Below, one piece after another: positions 35,114-43,724 of a DNA stretch of 64,000 nucleotides. The translations under genes were made by a program, and so were the position numbers. Source of the DNA: Litchfieldia sinesaloumensis (lineage in GTDB: Bacteria; Bacillota; Bacilli; Bacillales; Bacillaceae_L); NCBI RefSeq assembly GCF_900156865.1, contig NZ_LT732529.1, forward strand, positions 1,267,784 to 1,331,783. Reading direction: 5' to 3'. Each line of letters starts with the position of its first letter. Positions within the stretch are counted from its first letter, which is position 1. The notes under the pieces are model-generated. The model was given only the letters and a program-made list of their open reading frames with translations. It had not been told where the DNA came from and did not search any database.

Positions 35114-35138
35114 GCTCCCACCGATACGATGTGGGAGC
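35114..35138 (-). terminator. internal hairpin in the glycan cluster
   Basis: A perfect 8-bp GCTCCCAC/GTGGGAGC stem lies between the Gfo/Idh gene at 35163 and the FAD gene at 35014. The minus-strand tail (TAATTATAAAG) lacks a T-tract, so this may be a partial terminator or an mRNA-stability element. Confidence 0.5.
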
Positions 35139-35162
35139 ATATTTTACTGTTATACATTCTTT

Positions 35163-36137
35163 TTATTTCAATTTTACAGGTGCTTTATTCCCAAAGGATT
35201 GATAGGCTGCTAAAGCTACTTCGACTGCTTTCAAGCCTGCGTGCCCGGTTGCAAGCGGTGATCTTCCTTCTCTTATACTTGCTACAAAATCCTCAATCAA
35301 CCCTGCGTCCATATCGTCTCCCCAGCCAATCCATTTGACACCGTCTTGATTGGAATATAAATCGATTTTCTGTGAAAAAGCATCAATTTTTAACGTTCCT
35401 TTTGATCCGATTATTTCCATGGTTACATCGCCCCATGTTGGATAATAATCATTTCTTGACCAACTACAATCCAACGTAGCAATCATTCCATTTGTAAATT
35501 CCATGCTGAGAATACCGCTATCATCAATTGGATGATCAATATATAGATTGCCAATTTCTGCATAGACTTCTTTCACTTCGGCTCCTGTAAACCATCTCAT
35601 AATATCGACAACATGGACCGTGTGATCAAGAACGGCTCCCCCACCGGATTTCTCTTTATCAATAAACCAGCCTCCTGGATTGGTACCACGATTTGTACCT
35701 TTTATCGCTAAAATATCTCCTAAGATACCTTGCTCCAACAATTTTTTCGCTTGTTGAACAGGTGTGTTAAATCGAACAGGAAACGCGGTTCCTAATAAAA
35801 CTCGATTCTGTTCACAAACACGGATCATTTCTTCCATATCTTGTAGATTAGTAGCTAATGGTTTCTCGCAAAGTACATGCTTCCCAGCATTGGCTGCGGC
35901 AACCACATGCTGATGATGAAGAGTGTTTTCAGATGTGACAATGACGGCATCTATATCAGAATCAAGCAACTCGTGATAGTTTTTATAAAAAGTTGTTTCA
36001 AAAAGCTGGGCATATTTCTGACCTCGATCTTCATTATCATCAGCAATTCCAGCTAACGTAACACCTTTCATCTTCTTTAGAACAGACGCATAGCTAGTGG
36101 CATGCATATGGGCGAAACTAATAATTCCAATTTTCAT
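35163..36137 (-). CDS. Gfo/Idh/MocA oxidoreductase 1
   Basis: A 324-residue NAD(P)-dependent sugar oxidoreductase. The N-terminal Rossmann fold starts MKIGIISFAHMHATSYASVL, and the catalytic EKP motif (CEKPLATNL) lies near residue 92. The C-terminal alpha/beta domain contains SGGGAVLDHTVHVVDIMRWF with the conserved His/Asp pair. The family reduces or oxidises hydroxyls of sugars, inositols and amino sugars, or uses NAD as a recycling cofactor. It starts 1 bp after the second Gfo/Idh gene, so the two are coupled. Confidence 0.9.
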   Translation of the reverse strand: MKIGIISFAHMHATSYASVLKKMKGVTLAGIADDNEDRGQKYAQLFETTFYKNYHELLDSDIDAVIVTSENTLHHQHVVAAANAGKHVLCEKPLATNLQDMEEMIRVCEQNRVLLGTAFPVRFNTPVQQAKKLLEQGILGDILAIKGTNRGTNPGGWFIDKEKSGGGAVLDHTVHVVDIMRWFTGAEVKEVYAEIGNLYIDHPIDDSGILSMEFTNGMIATLDCSWSRNDYYPTWGDVTMEIIGSKGTLKIDAFSQKIDLYSNQDGVKWIGWGDDMDAGLIEDFVASIREGRSPLATGHAGLKAVEVALAAYQSFGNKAPVKLK

Positions 36138-36138
36138 A

Positions 36139-37143
36139 TTAGTTCTCCCCCTCTTGATTTAGATATACAGGTACCCCTGTTTTTAACGATTGAAGAGCTG
36201 CGACTGATATTTCTAGAGCTTTATATGCATCTTCAGCTGTGACAGTTGGTGTTTCATTTGTCTTTAAACAAGTTAAAAAGTGTTCCAGCTCGATAAAATA
36301 AGGTGAATTCTTCAATGGGCTCTGAGGTATCGCAACACCAGCCTTTGTTTCATTACTTTGTTTTAGCGAAAGTAAAACAGGCTCTTCTTTTAAGCTATCA
36401 TATTCAATAATTCCATTTTTTCCGGCAAATTCATACTGAGTAGAAAATCTCTCATGTGCCCATGAACCTTCAACATGTGCAATGACACCTGATTTGAAAA
36501 CCAATGTCACGATTGCATAATCGAGATGATCCATATTTTTTTCTGCTAGACCTTTTGCATAGACTCGCTCAACTTCCCCAAACGTCCAACGAAGAAAATC
36601 AAAATCATGAATAATTAAATCAAGAATCACTCCACCGCTTTTCTCGTGATCTGCATACCAATTGTTCCAGCCAGGAGGAAAATTCCCTCCACGTCTCGTT
36701 CGAACAACCCCAATATCACCGATTGCTCCATTCGTAACAAGCTGTTTTGCTTCTGAATATTGAGGAAAAAAACGTACAACATGGCCAACATATAACTTCA
36801 CATTTTTGTCATTACAATAGTCAATCATTTCTCTCGCATCTTGAAGTGTGTAGGCTAAAGGTTTTTCACAAATGACATCAATGCCATAATCTGCAGCTTT
36901 CATTACATACTCCATATGGAGGAAGGTAGGAACACAAATATCAATGACGTCGATACGTTCCAGTCCGTTAACTGCCTCTTCTAGACTTGGAAATATTTTT
37001 GTATCACAATCTCCTATTATTTTCTTTGCTTGCTCTGTTCGTATATCTACAATACCGACTACATGAACATCTTCCATTTGATAATAGGAGGTAGCATGTT
37101 CCATACCCATCGTTCCCGCACCAATCAATAACACATTTTGCAT
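36139..37143 (-). CDS. Gfo/Idh/MocA oxidoreductase 2
   Basis: A 334-residue member of the same family. The nucleotide-binding motif is LLIGAGTMGMEHATSYY, the catalytic motif is CEKPLAYTL, and GGVILDLIIHDFDFLRWTFG is the C-terminal substrate-binding signature. It overlaps none of its neighbours and is followed after 1 bp by another Gfo/Idh gene, suggesting two related oxidation steps or a heteromer. The gap to the upstream GH20 gene is 124 bp, large enough for an extra promoter, though none was recognised. Confidence 0.9.
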   Translation of the reverse strand: MQNVLLIGAGTMGMEHATSYYQMEDVHVVGIVDIRTEQAKKIIGDCDTKIFPSLEEAVNGLERIDVIDICVPTFLHMEYVMKAADYGIDVICEKPLAYTLQDAREMIDYCNDKNVKLYVGHVVRFFPQYSEAKQLVTNGAIGDIGVVRTRRGGNFPPGWNNWYADHEKSGGVILDLIIHDFDFLRWTFGEVERVYAKGLAEKNMDHLDYAIVTLVFKSGVIAHVEGSWAHERFSTQYEFAGKNGIIEYDSLKEEPVLLSLKQSNETKAGVAIPQSPLKNSPYFIELEHFLTCLKTNETPTVTAEDAYKALEISVAALQSLKTGVPVYLNQEGEN

Positions 37144-37267
37144 ATGATCAATCCTCTATTCTTTAATTTTTCTTGAACTGTATGTTCTGGTAACGGAAAG
37201 GAGTTACTCCTCTCCCGTGCTCCCTAATATCTCTTTTTGATAACCCTAGGCTATTACACTCATTAAG

Positions 37268-39151
37268 TCACATGTGAAAATTTCCTGCTGTTGCAATTCG
37301 ATGGTAGAAATGATTACCAAGAGTTCCTTCAGGAATACCGTTTGGACCATCATGAACTAATCTCTTTTCTTCCAATTCCTCCAGTCGGTCAATACTACCA
37401 TCGAGCCACTGTTGAATTCGCAATTGGATTGTTTCGAATCGAGCAATAAGTCCTCCGTAACGGAATTCAATTATCTCCCATCCAAAAGGTTTGTTTAATG
37501 AGAACCATATCTCTCGATGTTTGCAATGTAGGACGGAAATTTCTTTGGCCAATTCTTTGAATTCTTCTAGTAAAGTTGCCATATTTCCTTTATCTTGTTG
37601 GTCATAGGCAGCCTTCAGTTGGATTCCTATCTCTGCTTTTACACTTAAAACGCGAGCAAGCTGTTCATAAAACTCAAATACTTGAGATGCGTGAGGATTT
37701 CGTTCCTTCGCGGCCTGTAATTGAGGAACTAGCTCTTGGTAATGATTATTCATATTTAGTCCACGGATGTTTTCATCAAATAGTCCTATTAACGGATCCT
37801 GCCATAATAAAAACTTTGATGCGTTTGAAGACTTAAGATTATTTTTCATCACCCCAGGCGTCTCGTCTAATTGATTGAGAATAAGAAAATCATCTAAATG
37901 ATTGCCGGTACAGAAATGAAAACGTTGGGATAAGTGTTCCTTTGTGACTGTTTCATGGTAGGTATGCTCCGCATAAAGCTGAATGACAGGTAGTGCTGTC
38001 GTAAGTGGTGTTTCTGCACCATTGTCACCCCATAATGTGGTAAAGACTTCCGGTAAGCCGTCTTTTTTACACGCAGCTAAAGCAGCCTCTGTTGTCTCAA
38101 ATGCTCTTCCGTAATTTGGTGAAATTCCATTCCATGTCCATGCTCCACCAGCAAAAAGGGTGTCTTTACCAAGCTCCTTATGCTTTTGAATATAAGATCT
38201 ATAAAATTCCTCATCATCATGATAATAGTCCCAATAGACAAGTTGAATATTTTCAGGGATTGATTCAATTGCTTCTTTTGGAATAACTAAATTCTCATCA
38301 TAGTATTCACCGTGTTTTGAACCGAGTCGGAAATACATATCGCTCCAAATCATAGGTTTCAATCCATAACGCTCTGCAATCGAAACGACTTGATCTAAGT
38401 GGCGATTCATAATGTCAAATCGGTTCTCATAGCCATTCAAATCCAAATACCGTCCTAGGCCAAGTTGATGTGCTTCATCCATTCCAATATGAATGCGGTT
38501 TGATTTGAAAGGTTTTGAAGCAGCCTTTATCATATTTTCAATAAATTCGTATGTTTTTGATTCTCCAACTAGTAAAATATCAGCTGTATCACGTATGTCT
38601 TTTGCGTAGCCCCATTTTAATGCCATTGATAGATGGGCAAGCGTTTGAATACATGGAATCATTTCGATACCAAATGTGTCCGCATATGCATCACATACCT
38701 TTAGTTCGGCTTCTGTATACCTCCCACGCATATACCCAAAATACGGATAATCAGGTACTTCGTATGTATCTTCGGTGTAAAGCATAACCACATTTAATCC
38801 CATTACCGCCATTTTTCTTAACAGAACTTTAACTTCCTCTACTTTAAGTACGGCATTTCTTGAAACATCAAGCATCACGCCACTTGTTTGAAATTGGGGT
38901 TGTTCCGTTACGTCAAATTCACCACTTTTGGTATAATTCTCTACCCAAACACCTATAGCACGATAGAAATGGATTTTTTCTTCATAGAAGATCTCACCTT
39001 TTCCGTCTTTATTACTCACTTGAATAGGACCAACTCTCTGCGTAACATTTATGGAATATCCCTCTTTATGTAATTGAATGTTCAAATCATCAGTTAAAAG
39101 CTGCAATCCCTCTATAATCGAGTTTGTATCACCCAGTAAATTAATTCTCAT
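37268..39151 (-). CDS. GH20-type beta-N-acetylhexosaminidase (cytoplasmic)
   Basis: A 627-residue protein without a signal peptide. The GH20 signature IHIGMDEAH places the catalytic Asp225-Glu226 pair where substrate-assisted hexosaminidases have it. Upstream are the barrel strand motifs GVMLDVSRNAVLKVEEV and LNVVMLYTEDTYEVPDYPYFGYMRGRY (split here: LYTEDTYEV then YMRGRY). The C-terminal 200 residues are helical. It should remove terminal GlcNAc or GalNAc from imported oligosaccharides, supplying the substrate for NagA after phosphorylation. It follows nagA by 54 bp. Confidence 0.88.
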   Translation of the reverse strand: MRINLLGDTNSIIEGLQLLTDDLNIQLHKEGYSINVTQRVGPIQVSNKDGKGEIFYEEKIHFYRAIGVWVENYTKSGEFDVTEQPQFQTSGVMLDVSRNAVLKVEEVKVLLRKMAVMGLNVVMLYTEDTYEVPDYPYFGYMRGRYTEAELKVCDAYADTFGIEMIPCIQTLAHLSMALKWGYAKDIRDTADILLVGESKTYEFIENMIKAASKPFKSNRIHIGMDEAHQLGLGRYLDLNGYENRFDIMNRHLDQVVSIAERYGLKPMIWSDMYFRLGSKHGEYYDENLVIPKEAIESIPENIQLVYWDYYHDDEEFYRSYIQKHKELGKDTLFAGGAWTWNGISPNYGRAFETTEAALAACKKDGLPEVFTTLWGDNGAETPLTTALPVIQLYAEHTYHETVTKEHLSQRFHFCTGNHLDDFLILNQLDETPGVMKNNLKSSNASKFLLWQDPLIGLFDENIRGLNMNNHYQELVPQLQAAKERNPHASQVFEFYEQLARVLSVKAEIGIQLKAAYDQQDKGNMATLLEEFKELAKEISVLHCKHREIWFSLNKPFGWEIIEFRYGGLIARFETIQLRIQQWLDGSIDRLEELEEKRLVHDGPNGIPEGTLGNHFYHRIATAGNFHM

Positions 39152-39205
39152 ATTGCACCTCCATAATTACTATATTCATATTTTTTAAGATAAACCTTAG
39201 TAGTT

Positions 39206-40363
39206 TCAACGGTATACAAATTCACCTTTTATAATGGTGCTTTTCACTTCTAGATCACGCGATAAGATAACTATATCCGCATCATATCCATTAGCAATTC
39301 GCCCCTTGCGATCACTGACACCAGATACGATAGATGGATTAAAAGAAGCCATATATACAGCCTCCTCAATCGGTATTCCACACCTATTAACAAGAAATTG
39401 CACGGCTTTATCTAAAGTTAAAGAGCTTCCAGCAAGACTACCATTCTCCAACATTACTTTTCCATCTTGTTTGTAGACTGTTTTTCCACCAATTTGATGA
39501 CAACCATCTTGTAATTGGTTCGTCCCGGTGCAATCGGATACCAAGGTTATGTTATCCGTACCTTTAATCTGGTGCAGCCATTCAATCATTTTGGGATGGA
39601 CATGAAAGCCATCTGCTATAACCTCACAATGCAATGCGTCTATGTCGAGTGCAGCAAAAGCTGCGGTTAATGTCCGATGAGAAATTGGTGCCATTCCATT
39701 AAAGCAATGTGTCACTCTTGAAAGACCGTATCTCATTGCTTCCTCGATTTCTTCATAGTTCGCTCCTGTATGTCCAGCTGATATCATAATCTTTCTATTA
39801 TGTAAAAATGAAATTATTTCTTTCGTATTTGGTAGCTCGGGTGCTAATGTGATAATACGAACGAGATTTTCATCCAAATGAAGCACCGATTGTACGTCTT
39901 TCATCGTTGGATTTAGGATGAATTCCGATTGTTGTGCGCCTTTATACTGCTTACTAATCCAAGGTCCTTCTAAGTGAACGCCAACTAGTTGGGCCCCAGG
40001 ATGTTTCTCTAGCGCGACCTCTTTACTTAACAAAAGGAAGGTTTTAATATCCTCTAATGGAGCAGCCCTTGATGTTGACAAATAACTTGTCACACCAAAT
40101 TGAGGGAGCCCATTTTGAATATGATAAAAACCTTCCTTCTTACAGTCCATAAAATCTGCACCATTCAGACCGTGAATATGAGTATCAATAAAACCAGGAC
40201 AGATCCACCCCTCTATTTGGTAGAAGGGCAGATCCTTTAATTTCTTTTTAGATTTGTCACCAACGAAAATGATCTTTCCGTCTTTGATTTCCACAAGCGT
40301 ATTTTCAAAGATTTTCTTGTCCGTAACAACATTTCCATTTACGTAAAAGTGGTTACACATCAT
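39206..40363 (-). CDS. nagA: N-acetylglucosamine-6-phosphate deacetylase
   Basis: A 385-residue amidohydrolase. Metal and catalytic motifs are complete: DTHIHGLNGAD near residue 62, HLEGPWIS around 130, AGHTGANYEE around 195, THCFNGMAP, and the catalytic Asp in LVSDCTG. It removes acetate from GlcNAc-6-P (or GalNAc-6-P). No nagB deaminase, sugar kinase or PTS gene is present in the window, so the source and fate of the phosphorylated sugar must lie elsewhere. AAAGGAAATGG precedes the ATG. Confidence 0.92.
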   Translation of the reverse strand: MMCNHFYVNGNVVTDKKIFENTLVEIKDGKIIFVGDKSKKKLKDLPFYQIEGWICPGFIDTHIHGLNGADFMDCKKEGFYHIQNGLPQFGVTSYLSTSRAAPLEDIKTFLLLSKEVALEKHPGAQLVGVHLEGPWISKQYKGAQQSEFILNPTMKDVQSVLHLDENLVRIITLAPELPNTKEIISFLHNRKIMISAGHTGANYEEIEEAMRYGLSRVTHCFNGMAPISHRTLTAAFAALDIDALHCEVIADGFHVHPKMIEWLHQIKGTDNITLVSDCTGTNQLQDGCHQIGGKTVYKQDGKVMLENGSLAGSSLTLDKAVQFLVNRCGIPIEEAVYMASFNPSIVSGVSDRKGRIANGYDADIVILSRDLEVKSTIIKGEFVYR

Positions 40364-40402
40364 AGACTTCCATTTCCTTTCCGTTTGTTACCTAACTTTC
40401 TT

Positions 40403-41407
40403 CTATATAAAAGAAATTAATTTTGTAAGTGTTGTAGATTCCTTATTTAGTAATTTTTCAAATTCCTGTGGAGCATCCTCGAATTCTACAACGTCTGTTA
40501 AAAAGGGAGAAACGTCAATTCGCTTTTCCTTAACAAGACGAATATATTCTTCTAGATTCCTGCCTTCTGTCCATCGTACATATTCATAAGGGTAATCAAT
40601 GGCTTCTTTTTCATAGACACTGTCATATCTACCAGGCCCACCGGCTCGAGAAATAAGAAGCTGTGCCTCTTTCCCAAACATGAGATTTCTAGGAAAATCA
40701 GGTTCAATATCACCCACAATGACCGCTTTTCCCTTGTTGCGAATCCAGTTCAAGCATTCATGAGTAAGCGGAGATCGTTTTCCTCCTACACACAAAAGAA
40801 CAGCATCGGCACCACGAGATTTTGTTTCAATCCTAATTGCCTCTTCCATGGCTTCAACAGTGGCAAATGATTTAATGTTGTCTTCCTTCATCATATTTAC
40901 TCGACCTTCGTGAAGGTCAAATGCAATCACATTATAGGAAGCAGCATTGGCAATTTTTGTAATTAATTGTCCGAGAACTCCAAGGCCGACAATAACCACG
41001 GTTTCACCAAATTGAAGGTTAGCTATGCGAAGGGCGTGAATCGCTATTGCCCCTAGTCCACCAAGAGCAGCCTCTTTTGGAGCAACGGATTCTGGAACCT
41101 TAGCAAAAAGTGTTTTTGGTACTCGCAAATATTCATCATGATGTACGTATGGTGCACCATAACAAGCAACCAAATCACCTTTTTCGACATCAGTGATATC
41201 AGTAGAGACCTCAATCACTTCACCCATTGCACTGTAACCTAGATGAAATTGCTTATTCTCACTCTGTGACAGCATGGAAAGTTCTGTTCCAGGTGAAATA
41301 ACTGAATATAATGTTTTGACGAGAACATATGATGCTCTTCCCTCTAGGCTTGGCATTTCATCTTCAATGATTTCAACTTTCTTGTTGTGCGCAACTAATC
41401 TTTTCAT
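40403..41407 (-). CDS. MDR-family zinc-type alcohol dehydrogenase-like protein
   Basis: A 334-residue medium-chain dehydrogenase. The N-terminal GroES-like domain has SVISPGTELSML and GYSAMGEVIEV, and the Rossmann motif is VVIVGLGVLGQLITKIA near residue 138. The usual catalytic zinc Cys/His ligands are not evident: the region aligning with the classic GHE site reads GYSAMGE. It may therefore be a zinc-free or variant member, as in threonine- and bchC-like groups. The likely role is oxidation of a sugar or polyol intermediate within the operon. Confidence 0.85.
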   Translation of the reverse strand: MKRLVAHNKKVEIIEDEMPSLEGRASYVLVKTLYSVISPGTELSMLSQSENKQFHLGYSAMGEVIEVSTDITDVEKGDLVACYGAPYVHHDEYLRVPKTLFAKVPESVAPKEAALGGLGAIAIHALRIANLQFGETVVIVGLGVLGQLITKIANAASYNVIAFDLHEGRVNMMKEDNIKSFATVEAMEEAIRIETKSRGADAVLLCVGGKRSPLTHECLNWIRNKGKAVIVGDIEPDFPRNLMFGKEAQLLISRAGGPGRYDSVYEKEAIDYPYEYVRWTEGRNLEEYIRLVKEKRIDVSPFLTDVVEFEDAPQEFEKLLNKESTTLTKLISFI

Positions 41408-41428
41408 TTGAAATCCTTCTTCCGTCGA

Positions 41429-42484
41429 TTATTTCGCAAACCACTTTGATAAATTTGCTTTTACAAACTCATCATCATGTAGATGTGGATAGCTCGCATA
41501 AATCCGATCTAATTCATCTGACTGGCCCGAACTAAGCACTTCGCGATCAACTAAACACCAATTTCCTTGTAACAATCCTTGTCTTGCTAAAATTTCATTA
41601 ATTCCAGCTATACTTCCTTTAAAACCGTTACGAGAATCGAATATTGCTGCATTTGCATCAGTTATTTGTTGTCCAAGTGTTAATAGCCCATTTGGAATCG
41701 ATTTCTGACCTCTCACCATTTTTATTTCCTTAAATGTATCTACAACCGTCTTTGTCCAAACAGACCAATGTCCAAGTAAACCACCAACAATTTGCTTTTC
41801 AACTTTCTGATCACCGACCGTAAATTCAAAGGTTGTTACTAAATCATTAATGATGTTATCGTCATTCCCTGTGTAAAGAGCGATTTCCTCATTACGAGGT
41901 GAATGGCAAACGGCACGAACAACGTCAATCGAACAATAACGATCAAAAGGAGCAGTCTTTATCGCATGAACATTTGGAATCGAAGCAAATCGTTCCCAAA
42001 ACTCATATGTAAAAATCCGTCCCCCAACTGCTGGCTGTAAATAGAAACCGAAGACCGGTATAATTTCAGCAACTTTTTCAGTGCGCTCTAATAATTCATC
42101 TTCAGATAAGTGATTCAAACCACCCATACTCAGTAGTCCTAAATCATAGCCTACCTTTTTACTAAATGTTGCTTCCTTAATGGCCTGTTCAGTAGGTCCA
42201 CAAATGCCAGCGACTTTAATAAAATCATCTGGAACATTGGCGCGCTTTGTTTCCTCAATGGCGATGGATAACACTTGTTCATATAGGTTAAACTCAGGAT
42301 CACGAATTTCAAATTGAGTGGTATGAACTCCTACTGCAATCCCACCTACACCAGCATCAATATAGTAACGAGTAAGTGCTCGTTGACCAGCTTCATCAAG
42401 CTGTCTGTTTTCAGTTAACGCTAAAGGATGGGCTGGTATGACTGTTCCTTCATGAAGTTTTCTCTTAACAGCCTCTTTTAGCAT
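41429..42484 (-). CDS. DapA/N-acetylneuraminate lyase superfamily protein
   Basis: A 351-residue class I aldolase-type TIM barrel. K176 in HAIKTAPFD is the expected Schiff-base lysine, and FGFYLQPAVGG supplies the tyrosine (Y148) usually found in the YNxP motif. Only part of the DHDPS signature is kept, so this is an aldolase or lyase on a sugar-acid or keto-sugar intermediate and not a lysine-biosynthesis enzyme. Its ATG overlaps the stop of the upstream epimerase gene (TAATG), showing tight coupling. Confidence 0.85.
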   Translation of the reverse strand: MLKEAVKRKLHEGTVIPAHPLALTENRQLDEAGQRALTRYYIDAGVGGIAVGVHTTQFEIRDPEFNLYEQVLSIAIEETKRANVPDDFIKVAGICGPTEQAIKEATFSKKVGYDLGLLSMGGLNHLSEDELLERTEKVAEIIPVFGFYLQPAVGGRIFTYEFWERFASIPNVHAIKTAPFDRYCSIDVVRAVCHSPRNEEIALYTGNDDNIINDLVTTFEFTVGDQKVEKQIVGGLLGHWSVWTKTVVDTFKEIKMVRGQKSIPNGLLTLGQQITDANAAIFDSRNGFKGSIAGINEILARQGLLQGNWCLVDREVLSSGQSDELDRIYASYPHLHDDEFVKANLSKWFAK

Positions 42485-43500
42485 TAAAATGCACCTTCTC
42501 TTTCTTGGAAATGTGTTGGTTTATTGATTGTCTGTCCATCACTCACAACCCAATGAGCAATCATATCAATCATTTGTTGAACCGTTACTTTTGGATAGCC
42601 AAACAGTTTATGAGCATGCGAAGCATTATTTAATAACGCAGTCGGGTCTTCGCTGTTCACAAACACAGGTTCTTTGTCCATTCGCTTTCCAAACTCTTTT
42701 GCGAGCCATCTAACTGACAATGTTTCAGGTCCTGTAACATTGATGATTTTCGGTGGATAATTAGTATGTAACAAGGAACGAATTGCATATTCGTTTGCAT
42801 CCCCCTGCCAGATTACATTGACATTCCCCATCGTTAAATCAATTGGATTTCCTTTGTGTACAGATTTCGCAATCTCGAGTAAAACTCCATAGCGGAGGTC
42901 AATCGCATAATTTAATCGAAAATGAACGATTGGTGTTTGATTTTTATGAGAAAAATAAGTAAGTACTCGTTCTCTACCTAAGCAGGATTGTGCATACTCA
43001 CCAATTGGATTAGGTGGTACATCCTCAGTACAGCCATTACTTAATACAGAAGTCAGTGGATATACATTTCCGGTTGAAAAAGATACAATTCGTGAGTCTT
43101 TAAACTTTTCTGCGATGCGACCTGGTAAATAAGCGTTCATAGCCCATGTACGATGTTCATTTCCGACGGTTCCAAATTTTGTACCAGCCATAAAGATAAT
43201 GTTCTTCACATTTGGAAGGTTTTGAAGGTCATTTTCATTTAAAAAGTCCGCTTTGATTGTATCAATTCCACATGCTTCTAATTCATCTATTAAACTCTCA
43301 TCTGAGAATCTTGCAACACCAATTACTTTTTTAGTTTGACCCGACTGATCAACAGCCCTCTTCGCTAATTTCGCTAAAGTAGGTCCCATCTTGCCACTTA
43401 CACCTAAAATCATAATATCTCCATCAAGCTTTTGGAGATCCTTTATTAATTCTGTGCTAGGTGTTGACATAAAATCCTCTAATTCTGCAATCGTTTCCAT
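42484..43500 (-). CDS. NAD-dependent epimerase/dehydratase family protein
   Basis: A 338-residue extended SDR. The nucleotide-binding motif is ILGVSGKMGPTLAKLAKRAV near residue 32, and the segment SFSTGNVYPLTS followed by GEYAQS gives the Ser/Tyr active site. The usual YxxxK lysine is not in place (YAQSCLG), so activity may be altered. GAGGATT precedes the ATG. It is the first gene of the long leftward operon and starts 72-77 bp from the predicted -10, whose -35 overlaps operator site A. The function in sugar catabolism is unknown. Confidence 0.83.
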   Translation of the reverse strand: METIAELEDFMSTPSTELIKDLQKLDGDIMILGVSGKMGPTLAKLAKRAVDQSGQTKKVIGVARFSDESLIDELEACGIDTIKADFLNENDLQNLPNVKNIIFMAGTKFGTVGNEHRTWAMNAYLPGRIAEKFKDSRIVSFSTGNVYPLTSVLSNGCTEDVPPNPIGEYAQSCLGRERVLTYFSHKNQTPIVHFRLNYAIDLRYGVLLEIAKSVHKGNPIDLTMGNVNVIWQGDANEYAIRSLLHTNYPPKIINVTGPETLSVRWLAKEFGKRMDKEPVFVNSEDPTALLNNASHAHKLFGYPKVTVQQMIDMIAHWVVSDGQTINKPTHFQEREGAF

Positions 43501-43571
43501 CTGAATCCTCCTAGTACCGTAGTATAGTTGTTTCTACAACATAAAACATTTGATAATTCTGAATTACCTTT

Positions 43572-43600
43572 ATTTTATCGATGACATTTTTAAAAGACAA
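43572..43600 (-). promoter_or_regulatory. promoter of the leftward catabolic operon
   Basis: Reading leftward, TTGTCT (43600-43595) and TAAAAT (43577-43572) are separated by 17 bp. The -35 box lies inside the left half of operator site A. The same geometry is seen at the transporter operon promoter. Confidence 0.65.
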
Positions 43601-43620
43601 GTCACTTAATGGTCTTTTAA
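43590..43620. promoter_or_regulatory. operator site A (31-bp inverted repeat)
   Basis: A TTAAAAGAC half-site and a GTCTTTTAA half-site are arranged as GAC-N13-GTC. It overlaps the -35 of the leftward operon promoter. It belongs to a set of four sites with identical spacing (43590, 43680, 49424, 50710). Confidence 0.7.
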
Positions 43621-43637
43621 TAATCACGTAAAATTTA

Positions 43638-43666
43638 TTGACATTTCTAAAAATTGCTTTTACTCT
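43638..43666 (+). promoter_or_regulatory. promoter of the GGDEF-like regulator gene
   Basis: TTGACA (43638-43643) and TACTCT (43661-43666) are 17 bp apart. Transcription would start near 43673, just before operator site B. Confidence 0.6.
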
Positions 43667-43679
43667 AGTAGTAAGATTA

Positions 43680-43710
43680 TTTAAAGACATTTCTTTAATA
43701 TGTCTTTAAA
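43680..43710. promoter_or_regulatory. operator site B (31-bp inverted repeat), autoregulatory
   Basis: TTTAAAGACAT and ATGTCTTTAAA form the most perfect palindrome of the set (GAC-N13-GTC). It lies between the predicted transcription start and the regulator's ATG, a position suited to autorepression. Confidence 0.72.
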
Positions 43711-43724
43711 CTGGAGATGAAATA

